Shown here: piece by piece, positions 1 through 9,251 of the stretch
Layout: the number at the start of each line of letters is the position of its first letter
How positions within the stretch are numbered: the stretch's first letter is position 1
Source of the DNA: Paramacrobiotus richtersi
Taxonomy: Eukaryota > Tardigrada > Eutardigrada > Parachela > Macrobiotidae
Assembly: GCA_034698045.1 (NCBI GenBank)
Contig: JAQGAU010000720.1
Location: 1-24,572 of the forward strand
Reading direction: 5' to 3'
DNA length: 24,572 nt
Position numbers and translations under genes: made by a program
The notes under the pieces: generated by a model
Database searches by the model: none
Seen by the model: only the letters and a program-made list of their open reading frames with translations
Told to the model about the DNA's origin: nothing

Positions 1-1690
1 TAAAAAGTTCGCCATAATCCAGAGCTTGCAACAATCCTGATCAAATTAATGCAGCAGTATACCAACAAAGCGGGCTTCACGATGATAGTTTAAAGAGACG
101 AAAATATTCGTCGGCTAATTTTTTAAAAAATGGCCAAAAAAGTGTTTCATGTTGGCGAAATAGGGCTCTGTAGGCTAACCATTCTTCACTATTGCACAGA
201 AAGGTCGGCGATATCTTCCACGTGGCCAGCCCCCAATGCCTTCCCACCCCAAGATTATCTGGTCTTCTACATCCTGGAAACCGCCAGACCATGACAGCCT
301 TGCACGGACTGCTGGTCTAGCCACGTGCCGTTGTTTGATAGTTATTCATTTACAAACAACTTACCACATTGTCACGATCCCCGATCATAGCAAAATTAAA
401 CAATTAAACTAAACTAAGAAGTCGACTATGAGCGACTACCGTTAACTACCTGCGCCCACTGGAAGAGGAAGGTTGCTGAGATCAACCGGTGCGAAATTAT
501 TTACTGCGTACCGAAGAAGCCCACTTTCTCAAGCAGTCACCGGCGAATGAAATGAACAAAAAGTGCGCCCGATCCGAAATAAGCACGTCGATGTGGGCAG
601 CTTGAGTAGCCCCATTAAGGTACAGGATACTCTTTAACGGTACCAGGTAAATAAGTAATGTAGCTGTATTAAGGAAGCGTTGTATACGACACAGAGTTTT
701 GGATTTCCCCTACCCCAAAAGCGCAGACCGAAGCGTACAATCGTTACACTGTAATTTCGCGAATGTTATCTAGAAATCCCGCGAATTGTAGACGGAGCTG
801 CAGCATATGCAGGCGATACTAAACACTGAAGGGTGGATTGACGAGCGATCACGAAAGTGGTGCAGTGCTGACCAATGTCTGACTTGACGTAAGATGGTAC
901 ACGTGGTCAGTCGAAGTCCGCTTGTGTAACCGTCCGCGACCAGACTCCATTTAATGACAATGTGATTAAATGGGCAACGTGATAATGAGCCACGAATCAG
1001 AAAGATAAGATGCTCTGAACGAAGGAAAAATAAACAGCTGCAACCAGGCTGTGAAGGTCGTTCACTCTCGTTAGTTGTTGCGTCTGTATGCTTAGTGTAT
1101 TCTGACCTATTCTACCGTCCGTGCAACGCGCGTAAAGCCTTTGTTAATTGTCCGTTGTTGTTTGTTGTTACGAGTTAATTGTCTTTTATGGACATGTACA
1201 AGAACATCTACAAAAGCAATGTGGCCCCCGCTTCTGGACCTGCTAAGCTTCGTATCATATGTATCGTTAGACGTTTCGCCGTAATCTGCAACCAACTTCA
1301 CAGTTTTTCTTCAGTATTATGTGTTTATTCGGTGTTCCATATTATGCACATCTTTAGCATATTTTCATAATGTTTTAATAAAGGGTTGAATACGTGTTTA
1401 AACGTTACCGTTATGTACAAACAGCTTTCTGAGAAATTGTAATTGTTGTGTTCGTTATTGCCAATAATGCAGGCTTATACAAAGATCTCAAATGCGCCGG
1501 TTGCTGTGGTTTTGTCTTTTAGCAATACACACTCTTTCCCCCAACTCTATGAACAACAACAACAACAACTCTTTCCCCTCGACTGTTGCTAAGATAATTG
1601 GTAGTTTTTTGATAGGTGAAAAAGGATATACCAAACCAGTTTCATAAGTAAAACAGACTATAGCACACAGTAACAACAGTTCGACGGTAA
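1..1690. other. No convincing gene; short open frames only
   Basis: I see no recognisable protein, RNA gene or transposon here. Open frames of 60-80 codons exist on both strands (77-292 minus, 1179-1370 plus, 1488-1730 minus), but none shows a family motif or splice-compatible neighbours. A plus-strand frame that ends at 1370 is followed at once by AATAAA (1377-1382), so it could be the last exon or 3' UTR of a gene that begins upstream. A short AAC microsatellite lies at about 1549-1570. The promoter of the downstream histone gene must lie near the end of this stretch, but I could not place a TATA box or initiator. Confidence 0.4.
1377..1382 (+). terminator. Possible polyadenylation signal AATAAA
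   Basis: This is a canonical AATAAA, seven bases after the stop of a 63-codon plus-strand frame and followed by a T/G-containing stretch. It may end a transcript arriving from upstream. With no recognised gene before it, the signal could also be chance in AT-rich DNA. Confidence 0.3.
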
Positions 1691-1694
1691 GAAA

Positions 1695-3019
1695 ATGCCC
1701 CGAAGAAAGCGTGTTCCAAGGAAGACGCAATTAGTTCCCGATAACTCACCTCGTAACACTAGGACTGCTGTTGCAAGTACGGTGGATACTGGTGCCTATA
1801 CCAATGACCAAGGAGTGCAACCATATATGGTAAATTCCTGCAACAAGCCAATACATAACTGTGATATCTCCATTTTCGTGTTGCATTCTGCAGGCCCACA
1901 CTCGATCCATGACCGAACTGGTTCGTTTGCGTGCAGCCAGAGAAACAGAGACGCTTCATACCTCAGGTATCAGTGTGTGCTAAATATATGTAAAAGTAGA
2001 TATTTGCGGGAACGGTAGACTTAGCCTAACAGCAAGCTCCCTCAATGTTTTCAACGAGAACTCATAGTTATTGCACTTTAATTCTGCGCTGCGGTACGGT
2101 GTTTCCAGTTTGTATTGTGGCGGACTGAAAGGGCAAATTATTAAGATCAAGTTTGCATAAACGACGTGCCCGCTATCACTGCGGTATATTTTCCGGTACC
2201 AATATTTTTCATTCCCGTGACCAATAGTGAAGCTATAATTGTTGAATGTAGAGGACACTCGTTTCTGTTCTGTCGATTATACTATACTAAGTACTAAAGG
2301 AACCATGCTTGATCATTCGTTTACTGTTTAGGTTTCCCGGTTGCTCCGTTTGCAAGAACCGTACGGGAAATTGCTAACTTACTTGGGAACTACCGTTTCG
2401 AGGCAAATGCTATTTTGGCGCTCAAGGTACATCTAAAATAAACGATAAAGTAATATAAACTGTTTTAACTGTGGATCGCACGATGACATAAATGTTATAA
2501 TTGTAGACGTTACAAGCAAGTAAGACTTTCCTGCTCAAGGTCAAGGTTAAGAGCTAAAGCTGCGTGCAGCATACAAAGTGCGGCATGCCTTAAGATAGAT
2601 GTGTCGCAGATATTCAATAATAATATTCAATATTCAATATTAGAAAATACTCAACAATAGTAAACGACCTTGCTGACGTGCTGATAGTAATGAAGCACCT
2701 TGGTTTGTGGTAGTAAACAATTTAAAAAAATCTTTTTTTGTAGGAAGCCGCTGAATTCTTTTTGGCATCCTTGTTTGAAGACATGCGCTTGTGCGCGCTT
2801 CACGGACGTAGGATAACAATCCGTTCCGAAGATTTGCAGCTCGCAATACAAGGTATTACCCTCACACCACGCACCTTGTATCAAACAATTAAAAATACAA
2901 AGTGTACTGCAGTCCGTCGTGACCACATTCTACATCAAATATGGACTATGCGGCCAGCAATACCAAATAAAGAAAGAGAAGGTGACGGCAATGGTGAAAG
3001 CCCACCAGGCAGTCCATAG
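1695..3019 (+). CDS. Diverged histone H3 variant, cenH3/CENP-A candidate
   Basis: Four exons join with matching phases: 1695-1829, 1894-1966, 2332-2426 and 2744-3019, giving 192 aa. All introns are GT-AG. The C-terminal half is an H3 histone fold: TVREIA (alpha 1), [18 protein letters not shown] (alpha 2), [17 protein letters not shown] (alpha 2-loop 2) and SEDLQLA (alpha 3) match H3 REIA, RFQSSAVMALQEA, LFEDTNLCAIHAKRVTI and KDIQLA. The 70-residue N-tail (start [12 protein letters not shown]) has none of the conserved K4/K9/K27 contexts of H3, as expected for centromeric H3, and would act in nucleosomes. Loop 1 is one residue shorter than in H3, although CENP-A loops are usually longer. The tail after LQLA is unusually long and rich in E, G, P and S. 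A 60-base GT-AG segment (2853-2912) could be spliced out in frame, giving 172 aa. The H3-variant call is firm; the centromeric role is inference. Confidence 0.85.
2853..2912 (+). other. Optional in-frame intron at the end of the H3 fold
   Basis: Just after the LQLAIQ end of alpha 3, the sequence runs from GTATTA to TACTGCAG over exactly 60 bases. Both the spliced and the unspliced reading stay open to the same stop at 3017-3019. Splicing would join CAA-G to TC-CGT, so the tail continues as [11 protein letters not shown], which more closely resembles the basic RRIRG end of canonical H3. Retention adds 20 residues. I cannot tell which form is made. Confidence 0.45.
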
Positions 3020-4130
3020 TTCCTGTCGATATCGTCCATAGGTAAGGTATCGTTAGACAAATTGTAGGTTTCTAATCTATTAGTTTAAGTGAAACTATGG
3101 TCTATTCCAGAATCAAGAAAAGGTCAAGATTTCCACCATATTGTATTACTGGCACCTATAATGGATTACCATATATGACAAGATATTCAGTTACTCGCAC
3201 CATATGCAGCTGCCTAGATGAAAACATCTTCTCTAGTCAATTGATAAATAGTCGTTTGGGATCACTACGATTCTATGGGAATCTGCAAAATGGCCTTATC
3301 AGCTCCGATCTCCTTTCTACTCTGAAAATTTAGTTTGTGTTTCCCAAAGATGGCCTGTAATGACGTATTATCCGGCGTTCCCGCAGTCCGTGAACTGGAA
3401 AACTATCGCACTCAAGGCACAGTCGCTGTGGAGCGTTTTATGGTCTGTAGTGAGTCAGCAGCACTATTAGTTTCACACTTTAGCAAATTGCGCGATATAC
3501 AGGAGAGTTGTAATAAAAGACAGCCACAATGTTTCGTTTTTTTGAAAGTGCTACACATCGTTACACATTTTAAATACAAACTTAAATTTGAAATTTAAAT
3601 TTGAAATTTATACAAATGCGGAATATAAGCGTACGTATGATGTTTTCTGAATTTATCACTTTCAGCCACTACATACGTCGCCGATTGTTCGACTCAAATT
3701 GGGCGTTCGTAATCATCAGTGATAATCGTAATTACAGCGTACGCTAAATGTTCATTAGTAGGGTTGACCTGGTTACCACAGCCATAACGACTTTAGATTC
3801 TAGATGGCGTTAAAAGAACCCTGCCGTTTAGGGACGTGTCCACGATAGTGTTCTTTTCGGCTTAGTCGAAACCGAAAGCCTGCCTCCGGGTTTTTGCCTG
3901 ATTCGATCCTTTAGTTACAAACATATTTGAGGAAAGAATCGAGAACATTAGCCTAACATTTGGCAAACGACGCCTTTCTCCAATACATCCAGTCCACCGC
4001 ACAGTTAAAACTCTGGGCCTACGTACTCAGCGCGAAGTATCAGGAGCTTCATGCTAACATCGCCGGATTTCTTTGTAGAATACTGTACTTCACGGCATAA
4101 TCGCTTTTCGTACACGTAAGTGTCAAGAAC
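3020..4130 (+). other. Short exon-like frames of unknown origin
   Basis: No family is recognisable. Three short plus-strand frames read like protein. One starts at ATG 3350 (MACNDVLSGVPAVRELENYR) and has a strong GTGAGT donor at about 3450. One follows an acceptor at 3651-3665 (HYIRRRLFDSNWAF). One is open at 3957-4100 (FLQYIQSTAQLKLWAYVL). The first two can be joined in more than one phase, and neither junction is decisive. An AATAAA sits at about 3511. Around 3583-3612 there is a 12-base AAATTTGAAATT tandem. These could be exons of one small gene or unrelated relics. Confidence 0.2.
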
Positions 4131-4535
4131 TGAATGTCCAGTTTGCAACTGTCAGTCTATGTACAGTACTGTGGAACATTAAATTCCGGTCAGAAAAGCA
4201 CTACCCCCATTAGAAAGATTAACGCGTGTGAGCGCGGGTGCGGCACCTGCGTGATTGAACTAAAAAAACTCATCGTTTACAACGAGTATCGCACAATGCT
4301 GGAATACGTCATTGAACGTGGAACGGTGCTTCTACAAAACTGGTCCTCGGACACGAGTAAAGGTTACGGTTCGTGTTAAGTTAATTGTAAATGTACACAT
4401 AGCAAGATTTGATTGAAATAAGCAAGGCTGTCTTCCATGCGAGCGCGCTGCATTTCCGTGGCAACCGACTCAGTTCGAACTTTGACCGATTTTAAGTCCG
4501 TTAACATAGTGATGTTTCTGATAAAATGTTGCAAA

Positions 4536-4814
4536 ATGATGATGATTGATGAGAAATCGCCCGAACCACCTCTGAACGATCCTCCAGTCATTACTGCGAA
4601 ATCTGCCCGCAAATCTAAAAAATCCCGTCCCAAACCTGATTCTGTTGTTCCATTATCCGAAGCCATGATTCACGATAATCCTCCAGTCAACCCTGTTACT
4701 TATGTTGTCAAAGAGAAGGGAAAGTTGTCTCGCACATCAGAGAAACGTGCGAAAACTCCGTGTACCGATACAGACGCCAAGCGACGTCCAAATGGCGAAG
4801 GTGTCAAAAAGTGA
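4536..4814 (+). CDS. Basic, Pro/Lys-rich disordered ORF; first part of a repeated relic
   Basis: From ATG 4536 the frame encodes 92 residues (MMMIDEKSPEPPLNDPPV...), dominated by K, R, P, S and T, with basic clusters such as ARKSKKSRPKP and a stop after NGEGVKK. The frame is also open upstream to 4437. No domain is visible; the composition suggests a disordered nuclear protein. The motif KPDSVVPLSEAMI resembles KPDIDLPLSGLIR near 6720-6770 and SPLSELIRQSIVEP near 6810-6850. This links the ORF to the frame-broken region that follows, and both probably belong to one gene or relic. At the DNA level the stretch 'atcctccagtca' recurs about 97 bases apart. An overlapping minus-strand frame (4376-4666) is Gly/Ser-rich and I take it as a shadow. 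Confidence 0.35.
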   Translation: MMMIDEKSPEPPLNDPPVITAKSARKSKKSRPKPDSVVPLSEAMIHDNPPVNPVTYVVKEKGKLSRTSEKRAKTPCTDTDAKRRPNGEGVKK

Positions 4815-5690
4815 CCGCCTCCTGGTTAGTTGTCGCGTTGAGTACGTACAATGCGCTTTGTAAGGAACTGGGTGCTGTGTTCGAAGCGGTCGTTTTAACA
4901 CATTAACTGCATGGCTATGGCATCGGTGCTGATCATTTCATCGAGCACGATTTTACTATTTTGTCTCCATTGCGTTTGGACTGCTTATTAGAGTCCCTTG
5001 TTATTACGAACACTTTCCGTACTGGTCATGGATTCTGCTATGAACACCTGATCTAACTTGTGGTAGAAAACCGCGAGCTTTTGCGAAAAAAAAATTCTTC
5101 AAGATTTAATTTCTAATATTTAAAATTCTATGATATTTCTAGGGATATGTTCTCACTTCGATCCTAACAATAGGACTTGCGCAATGGGCTACCCCGCTTG
5201 TCAGTTAGCCCCTAGCGAGACTGGAACGGACAGGCCTCTCTGAGCCCCTTAAATCTGCGAGATCAGAGACAGGGCTGTCTGATTCAGTCTCGCTATGATG
5301 AAACTCACACGTCAGTGTACAATGCACAAGTCAAGCAGCATATTAATCTTTTTAATACACCAGTGAACAGGGTGGTATGTTCTTCTGCAGTGTCTCCGTT
5401 CGCTTCGGTCTTTTTCGCAAGCGCAGCGGAGTGCGATTACCTAGTATACCAAAAATGCGCGGGGGCTTGGTGAATACTAGTCTGTGATGGCGACGATTAA
5501 CGACTAACTAAACTCTTACAGCATCTGAGCACGTACGGCGACCTAGAAAGAGAAGAAGTGCACTGTAATGATGATCTTTTGTTCACTGCACCAATATCCT
5601 TATAAATTTAATTGTAGTTTCTGTTGTAGTTCCAATTCTGACTAATTTGTAGCCTTTATCCCTTCAGCGGTCGTCATTTTCCACGGAAGA
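4815..5690. other. Non-coding stretch carrying a long hairpin
   Basis: No open frame here reads like protein on either strand. The one clear structure is the imperfect inverted repeat at 5214-5294, listed separately. It lies between the two coding-like blocks that share the KPD-PLS motif, so it could be intronic. Confidence 0.4.
5214..5294. ncRNA. Long imperfect hairpin, possible pre-miRNA or fold-back element
   Basis: The left arm 5214-5243 and right arm 5263-5294 are reverse complements over most of their length. They share an outer perfect 10-bp block (AGCGAGACTG / CAGTCTCGCT), an inner GACAG/CTGTC block and a loop-proximal 7-bp block (TCTCTGA / TCAGAGA). In between are three single mismatches, two of them able to form G:U pairs, plus one G:G mismatch and a two-base bulge. 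The loop is 19 bases. Overall size and arm length fit an animal pre-miRNA hairpin or a small fold-back transposon relic. No expression or seed information is available. Confidence 0.35.
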
Positions 5691-5699
5691 CTGAGTGTA

Positions 5700-7165
5700 C
5701 AGTCTGTCCAACTCGGATCCAACCATGGACGCCATAGAGAGCTTACTGAACTAGCCGAGTCCCAGTTGGTGTCACAGCTGTTGGGAAGACTGCAGCTTAA
5801 TGAATCAGTACCGTCCATTTAGCGGTTGCGGGAACCAACAACTATCCAGACGGAGCATTTGCTGGATGACATTATTGCCGAGGTTGCAGCGAAGAGAGAG
5901 AGAGAAAAAGTGAGAGATTGGAAGGAGATCTAATGAAGAAAGGGAAGCTCGTTGTGCGTTCCAGAGAACCAATAGCTATCTAGGCAGAGAATTTTCTCGA
6001 CGGCATAGTACATAATGTGGAAACATTTGATCAGAATGCAGGACGCTGTGGGTGAGTCAAAAACCGCCATTGCTATTTGCTTCACCTGAAGAGACGAAGC
6101 CTGTTGCTGTTCCTAAGGATCTGCCAAATGAATGGTTGGAGGAGAAACAACGCGATCCGAATGCAGAAAAACAGTCGGCAGCAAAGGTCACGGAAACTGC
6201 GAGTGAGAAAGCTGAAAGCTGAAATCCTTAATTCTGTTAAGAATCCTCAACAAGAAACTGATATCCATGCGATTCTCGCCGAAGGCGTTTGAGTCAAATT
6301 TGGAAGACGTCGACCAGAATCGTGAAACCGTGCAGAAAGCAAAATCTTTGAGAGGTAACAAAGGCTATAAAAAGAAATTCGGACACCGTGATTCAACTGA
6401 AAACGACAGGCCATCTAGTCAGCCAAGTGTTCTCCTTACCCCGAAACCGCCTGATGACAGCGAGCCATCCGCAGCCGGTGAATAAGAGCGGCGGCTGTTT
6501 GCTGCAAGCAGACATCAGGATTCCGAACAAGACTCCAGATGAACCGACCAAGCAGTCGGATGTCAATGAGAATGTACACTCTGAAAACTAACTGATCCAC
6601 CCGACCCACAGGACGCCGATAAACACAAACCAAAAAAGTATTCCACCACGATAAAAAGGTCAACCAGAAGAGCAAACTCCTGCCAAGACAGTTGAAGCCG
6701 TCCAGACTGTTCGCAAGAGCGTGAAGCCAGATATCGATCTACCGTTAAGTGGACTGATCCGCCAAAGCATTGCTGAAAACGCATAGATGGAAAGAAAAGT
6801 CAAGGAAAACAGTCCGCTGAGTGAGCTGATTCGCCAAAGCATAGTCGAACCAACCATCTCTGCAGAGACAGTGCACGTGAAAGTGGATATGCCTGGAGAG
6901 AGACAGAAGCGGAGAGAGTCCAAGAAGCAGTCATTGATACCGGAAAATGTTACGGAGAAGCCAGTTGCACCACTTCCGCCAGCTGCAGAACCACCACCCG
7001 AACCCTGTTCAACAACCGGAAACTGATGGGAAAACCAAGAAGGAACACCGGAAGCACAAATCCCCCGTTGAAGGAGAAGACGTCGAGGAGCAACACCACA
7101 GGCATAAGAAAAAACGCAAGAAACCCAAAGGAAAGCGTCACAAAGACGAAGGAGACGATGATTAG
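5700..7165 (+). pseudogene. Frame-broken gene for a repeated, charged, disordered protein
   Basis: Protein-like sequence continues across this block but moves between the three plus frames. Clear pieces are: ELAESQLVSQLLGRLQLNES (about 5745-5805); REPTTIQTEHLLDDIIAEVA (about 5830-5890), weakly repeated as REPIAI-stop-AENFLDGIV (about 5965-6005); SPEETKPVAVPKDLPNEWLE (open 6031-6222); then frame changes to ...NPQQETDIHAILAEGV (to 6292), MRFSPKAFESNLEDV (6267-6485), NKSGGCLLQADIRIPNK (to 6591), KTVEAVQTVRKSVKP (to 6786), MERKVKENSPLSELIRQSIV (6787-7026) and finally a Lys/His-rich end with KKRKKPKGKRHKDEGDDD before the stop at 7163-7165. PLSGLIRQSIAEN and PLSELIRQSIVEP form an internal repeat. 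I do not recognise the family. Basic runs suggest a nuclear protein. Some shifts could hide small introns, but not all. Confidence 0.5.
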
Positions 7166-7261
7166 GACCACGCCGGAAGCAGTACCTGGAAGGGGGAACC
7201 GCTTTATAGGCAGTCTGTGGGAAACTTTTTAGTTCTGGAGGATGTTCGTTCTGGAAGTTTG

Positions 7262-7285
7262 CCATCAAACCATCAAACCATCAAA
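7262..7285. repeat. 8-bp tandem repeat, three units
   Basis: The unit CCATCAAA is repeated three times without error, then runs into an AT-rich stretch. It is a short simple repeat between the disordered relic and the kinase gene, with no sign of function. Confidence 0.8.
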
Positions 7286-7413
7286 CATAAAATTTTATAT
7301 TATTGATAAGTAGGAAAGTGTACAAATGATCGCGTCTACGTATACAAGAATACAGTAGCTACAAACAAGCAAGCGATGAGGGGGATCATTATTAACCATA
7401 GTTCATTTAACAG

Positions 7414-9251
7414 CTGTGGGTCCCATGGAGCACAACGTCCTAGTGATGGACCTCCTTGGACCTACGCTGGAAGACTACTTCCGGCCCATGGAGCGGAAGT
7501 TGTCGTCGAAGACGGTGTGTCTGGTGGCCATTCAGATACTCTACTGGATTGCGTACGTGCACTCCAAAGGGTTCGTGTGCTCGGACATCAAGCCGGAGAA
7601 CTTTCTAACCGGTTTCGCCGGGAGGAACACATGGATGGACCGGTGTATTTGATTGATTTTGGTTTAGCGCAGCAGTTCAAGGATAAGGATACCGGGAAGT
7701 ATTGCTATGGTGAGAATATCAAGACGCATCCCATCGCCACAATGCGGTAAGGTACGCGATCGACATCTCTGTAGACGTTAGACTATTTATCACTTTTACA
7801 GCAACTGTTAGAGGTCACGCAATGCAAATATGCTACATTCAGAAAGTTCTGAGAATTTCGAAAACGATCACAAATCTTAAGTTTCCCACAAACTTGTGAC
7901 GCGTTTTTAAAACCGATTTAAGGTGTATGCGCAGTGCTTAAAAGAGCAGAACGTTCCTTGATTTTGAAAGATTGTTTGAAAAGCGTATGAACATTAAAAT
8001 TCTTTGAGATGCTTTATCGCCTGTGTTGTTTAACTTCTGTTTTGGTTTCTCATTGCTCAAGTGCTTAAGTAAGCATATCTTACTGCAGGTACATGGCTGT
8101 CCGTTCGCACGAAGGCCGCTTCCAATCCTACCAGGTGGCGCTGACCTGGAATCCATCAGCTACCTCATCATCTACTTCCTCCGCTGCCGCCTTCCCTGGC
8201 AGGGCCTCGGGCATCAAAGACTGTCACAAAAAGGTCAAAGCCGTTGACCCGAAACAGAAAATCATCCCGCTGGGCGAGTTATGCCGAAGCTGTCCCCCGC
8301 AACTCCATGACTACGTGCGCAGTATCCAGTTCTACACGGAACTGGAACTACACGGTCGTACCCGAACTACACGGTTCTACACGGTCGTACCCAAGTACGA
8401 CCGTCTCCGGGGGTCCTTTGCCGGTGTGATGCAGGTCAACGGGTGGCTGGATGATGGGCAGGTGGACTGGATGGGACGGGCGTTCAATTTCACCAAGATT
8501 AAGCAATCGGACAGCGGGTTTGGGAAACCCGGGTCGGAGGAGGGGGAGGCCGAGGAAACGGTGGTGGAGACGCGGAAGAGTGTTGTTAAGGTGCAGAAAA
8601 CCCAGAAAACGCTGGTTGACGAGTAGGGAGAGGGAACGCGAACGGTAGTGCGGAAGAGTGTGTCGTCGCCGGTGTGCGTGGGGATGGATCCCACGACTGT
8701 TCTACTTCTTGAGTTCAATGGTAAGTCTGACTGTGCGACCCTACTTTGTATTGCTCACATCAATCAGGCTCTTGAGGCTCGTACCCAGTCAGTTTAAAGA
8801 CATACTTGCAATATCATGCAGGAGAGCGATCAGCCAGACAGTTTGCATTTGCGGTAAGTATGACGGACCGCTTTGTTATAGTAATCTCGTGGTGTCTGCT
8901 TCTGGTTGTCAGTCTCATGCGTCGTGTTTCACCGCCTCTCGCCTATCGCAATTGTCGCTTAATAACAAGGTTCACCGAAACGAACAAATTGCCTGAGCTT
9001 GATACGTTGGTAAAGGAGCGAGAACCGTAGATAGCGAAGTTCACAGACTGACAGTTACACCAGTACCTGCCACTTTCTAGCCAGTTATTAATTCGGCTGT
9101 TCTTCCAGAGCAACAGAACAAGAGGAAACTGGCATCCTCCTCGGCCACCAAGAAGCCGGAACCTGCTGCTCAAGAGGATGATTATTTCACCCATCGTCAG
9201 CAGGAGATGGGTAAACCGCGCCCGGACCGAGAAGACTATGGTGGCTGTTGA
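7414..9251 (+). pseudogene. Casein kinase 1-type kinase lacking its N-lobe, frame-broken
   Basis: Exons 7414-7746, 8089-8720, 8822-8853 and 9111-9251 agree in splice phase. The first starts at the hinge (NVLVMDLLGPTLEDYF, CK1 signature), then has the catalytic loop CSDIKPENFL, where HRD became CSD but Asp and Lys remain, then VYLIDFGLAQQF with the DFG intact. Exon 2 has the activation-segment RYMAVRSHEGR, GADLESISYLIIYFL, LPWQGL and the C-lobe end KYDRLRGSFAGV. No glycine loop or VAIK lysine was found upstream. Breaks: a frame change near 7630 between ENFLTGFAGRN and MDGPVYLIDFG; two compensating changes bracketing DLESISYL...LPWQG (about 8135 and 8205); and an in-frame TAG at 8624-8626. Downstream, frame and splicing remain good through TTVLLLEFN, the 32-base exon GERSARQFAFA and the tail QQNKRKLASSSATKKPEP to TGA 9249-9251. 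It is best read as a recent pseudogene of a Ser/Thr kinase. Confidence 0.7.
8333..8392 (+). repeat. In-frame tandem expansion inside the kinase C-lobe
   Basis: CTACACGG occurs four times in 60 bases, and CTACACGGTCGTACCC twice exactly (8348-8363 and 8377-8392). Removing 45 bases (15 codons, ELELHGRTRTTRFYT) restores the spacing of CK1 proteins, giving RSIQFYT followed by VVPKYDRL. It therefore looks like a recent in-frame duplication. Confidence 0.6.

Noticed and set aside
77-292. 71-codon minus-strand open frame near the window start
   Set aside because: No motif, no splice-compatible partner exons and no homology I recognise; its length is within chance expectation.
3580-3615. AAATTTGAAATT tandem as a functional element
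   Set aside because: Only about two and a half units of AT-rich simple sequence; no reason to assign a role.
4376-4666. 96-codon minus-strand frame
   Set aside because: It lies opposite the Lys/Pro-rich plus frame, which shares a motif with downstream sequence; the minus reading has no motif of its own.
5700-7165. Lineage-specific stop-codon reassignment to explain in-frame stops
   Set aside because: The intact genes in the window end properly at TAG and TGA, and most breaks here are frame shifts rather than stops.
7600-7660. Programmed ribosomal frameshift in the kinase
   Set aside because: No slippery heptamer or stop-plus-AAA site at the change point, and there are several other lesions nearby; decay or sequence error is simpler.
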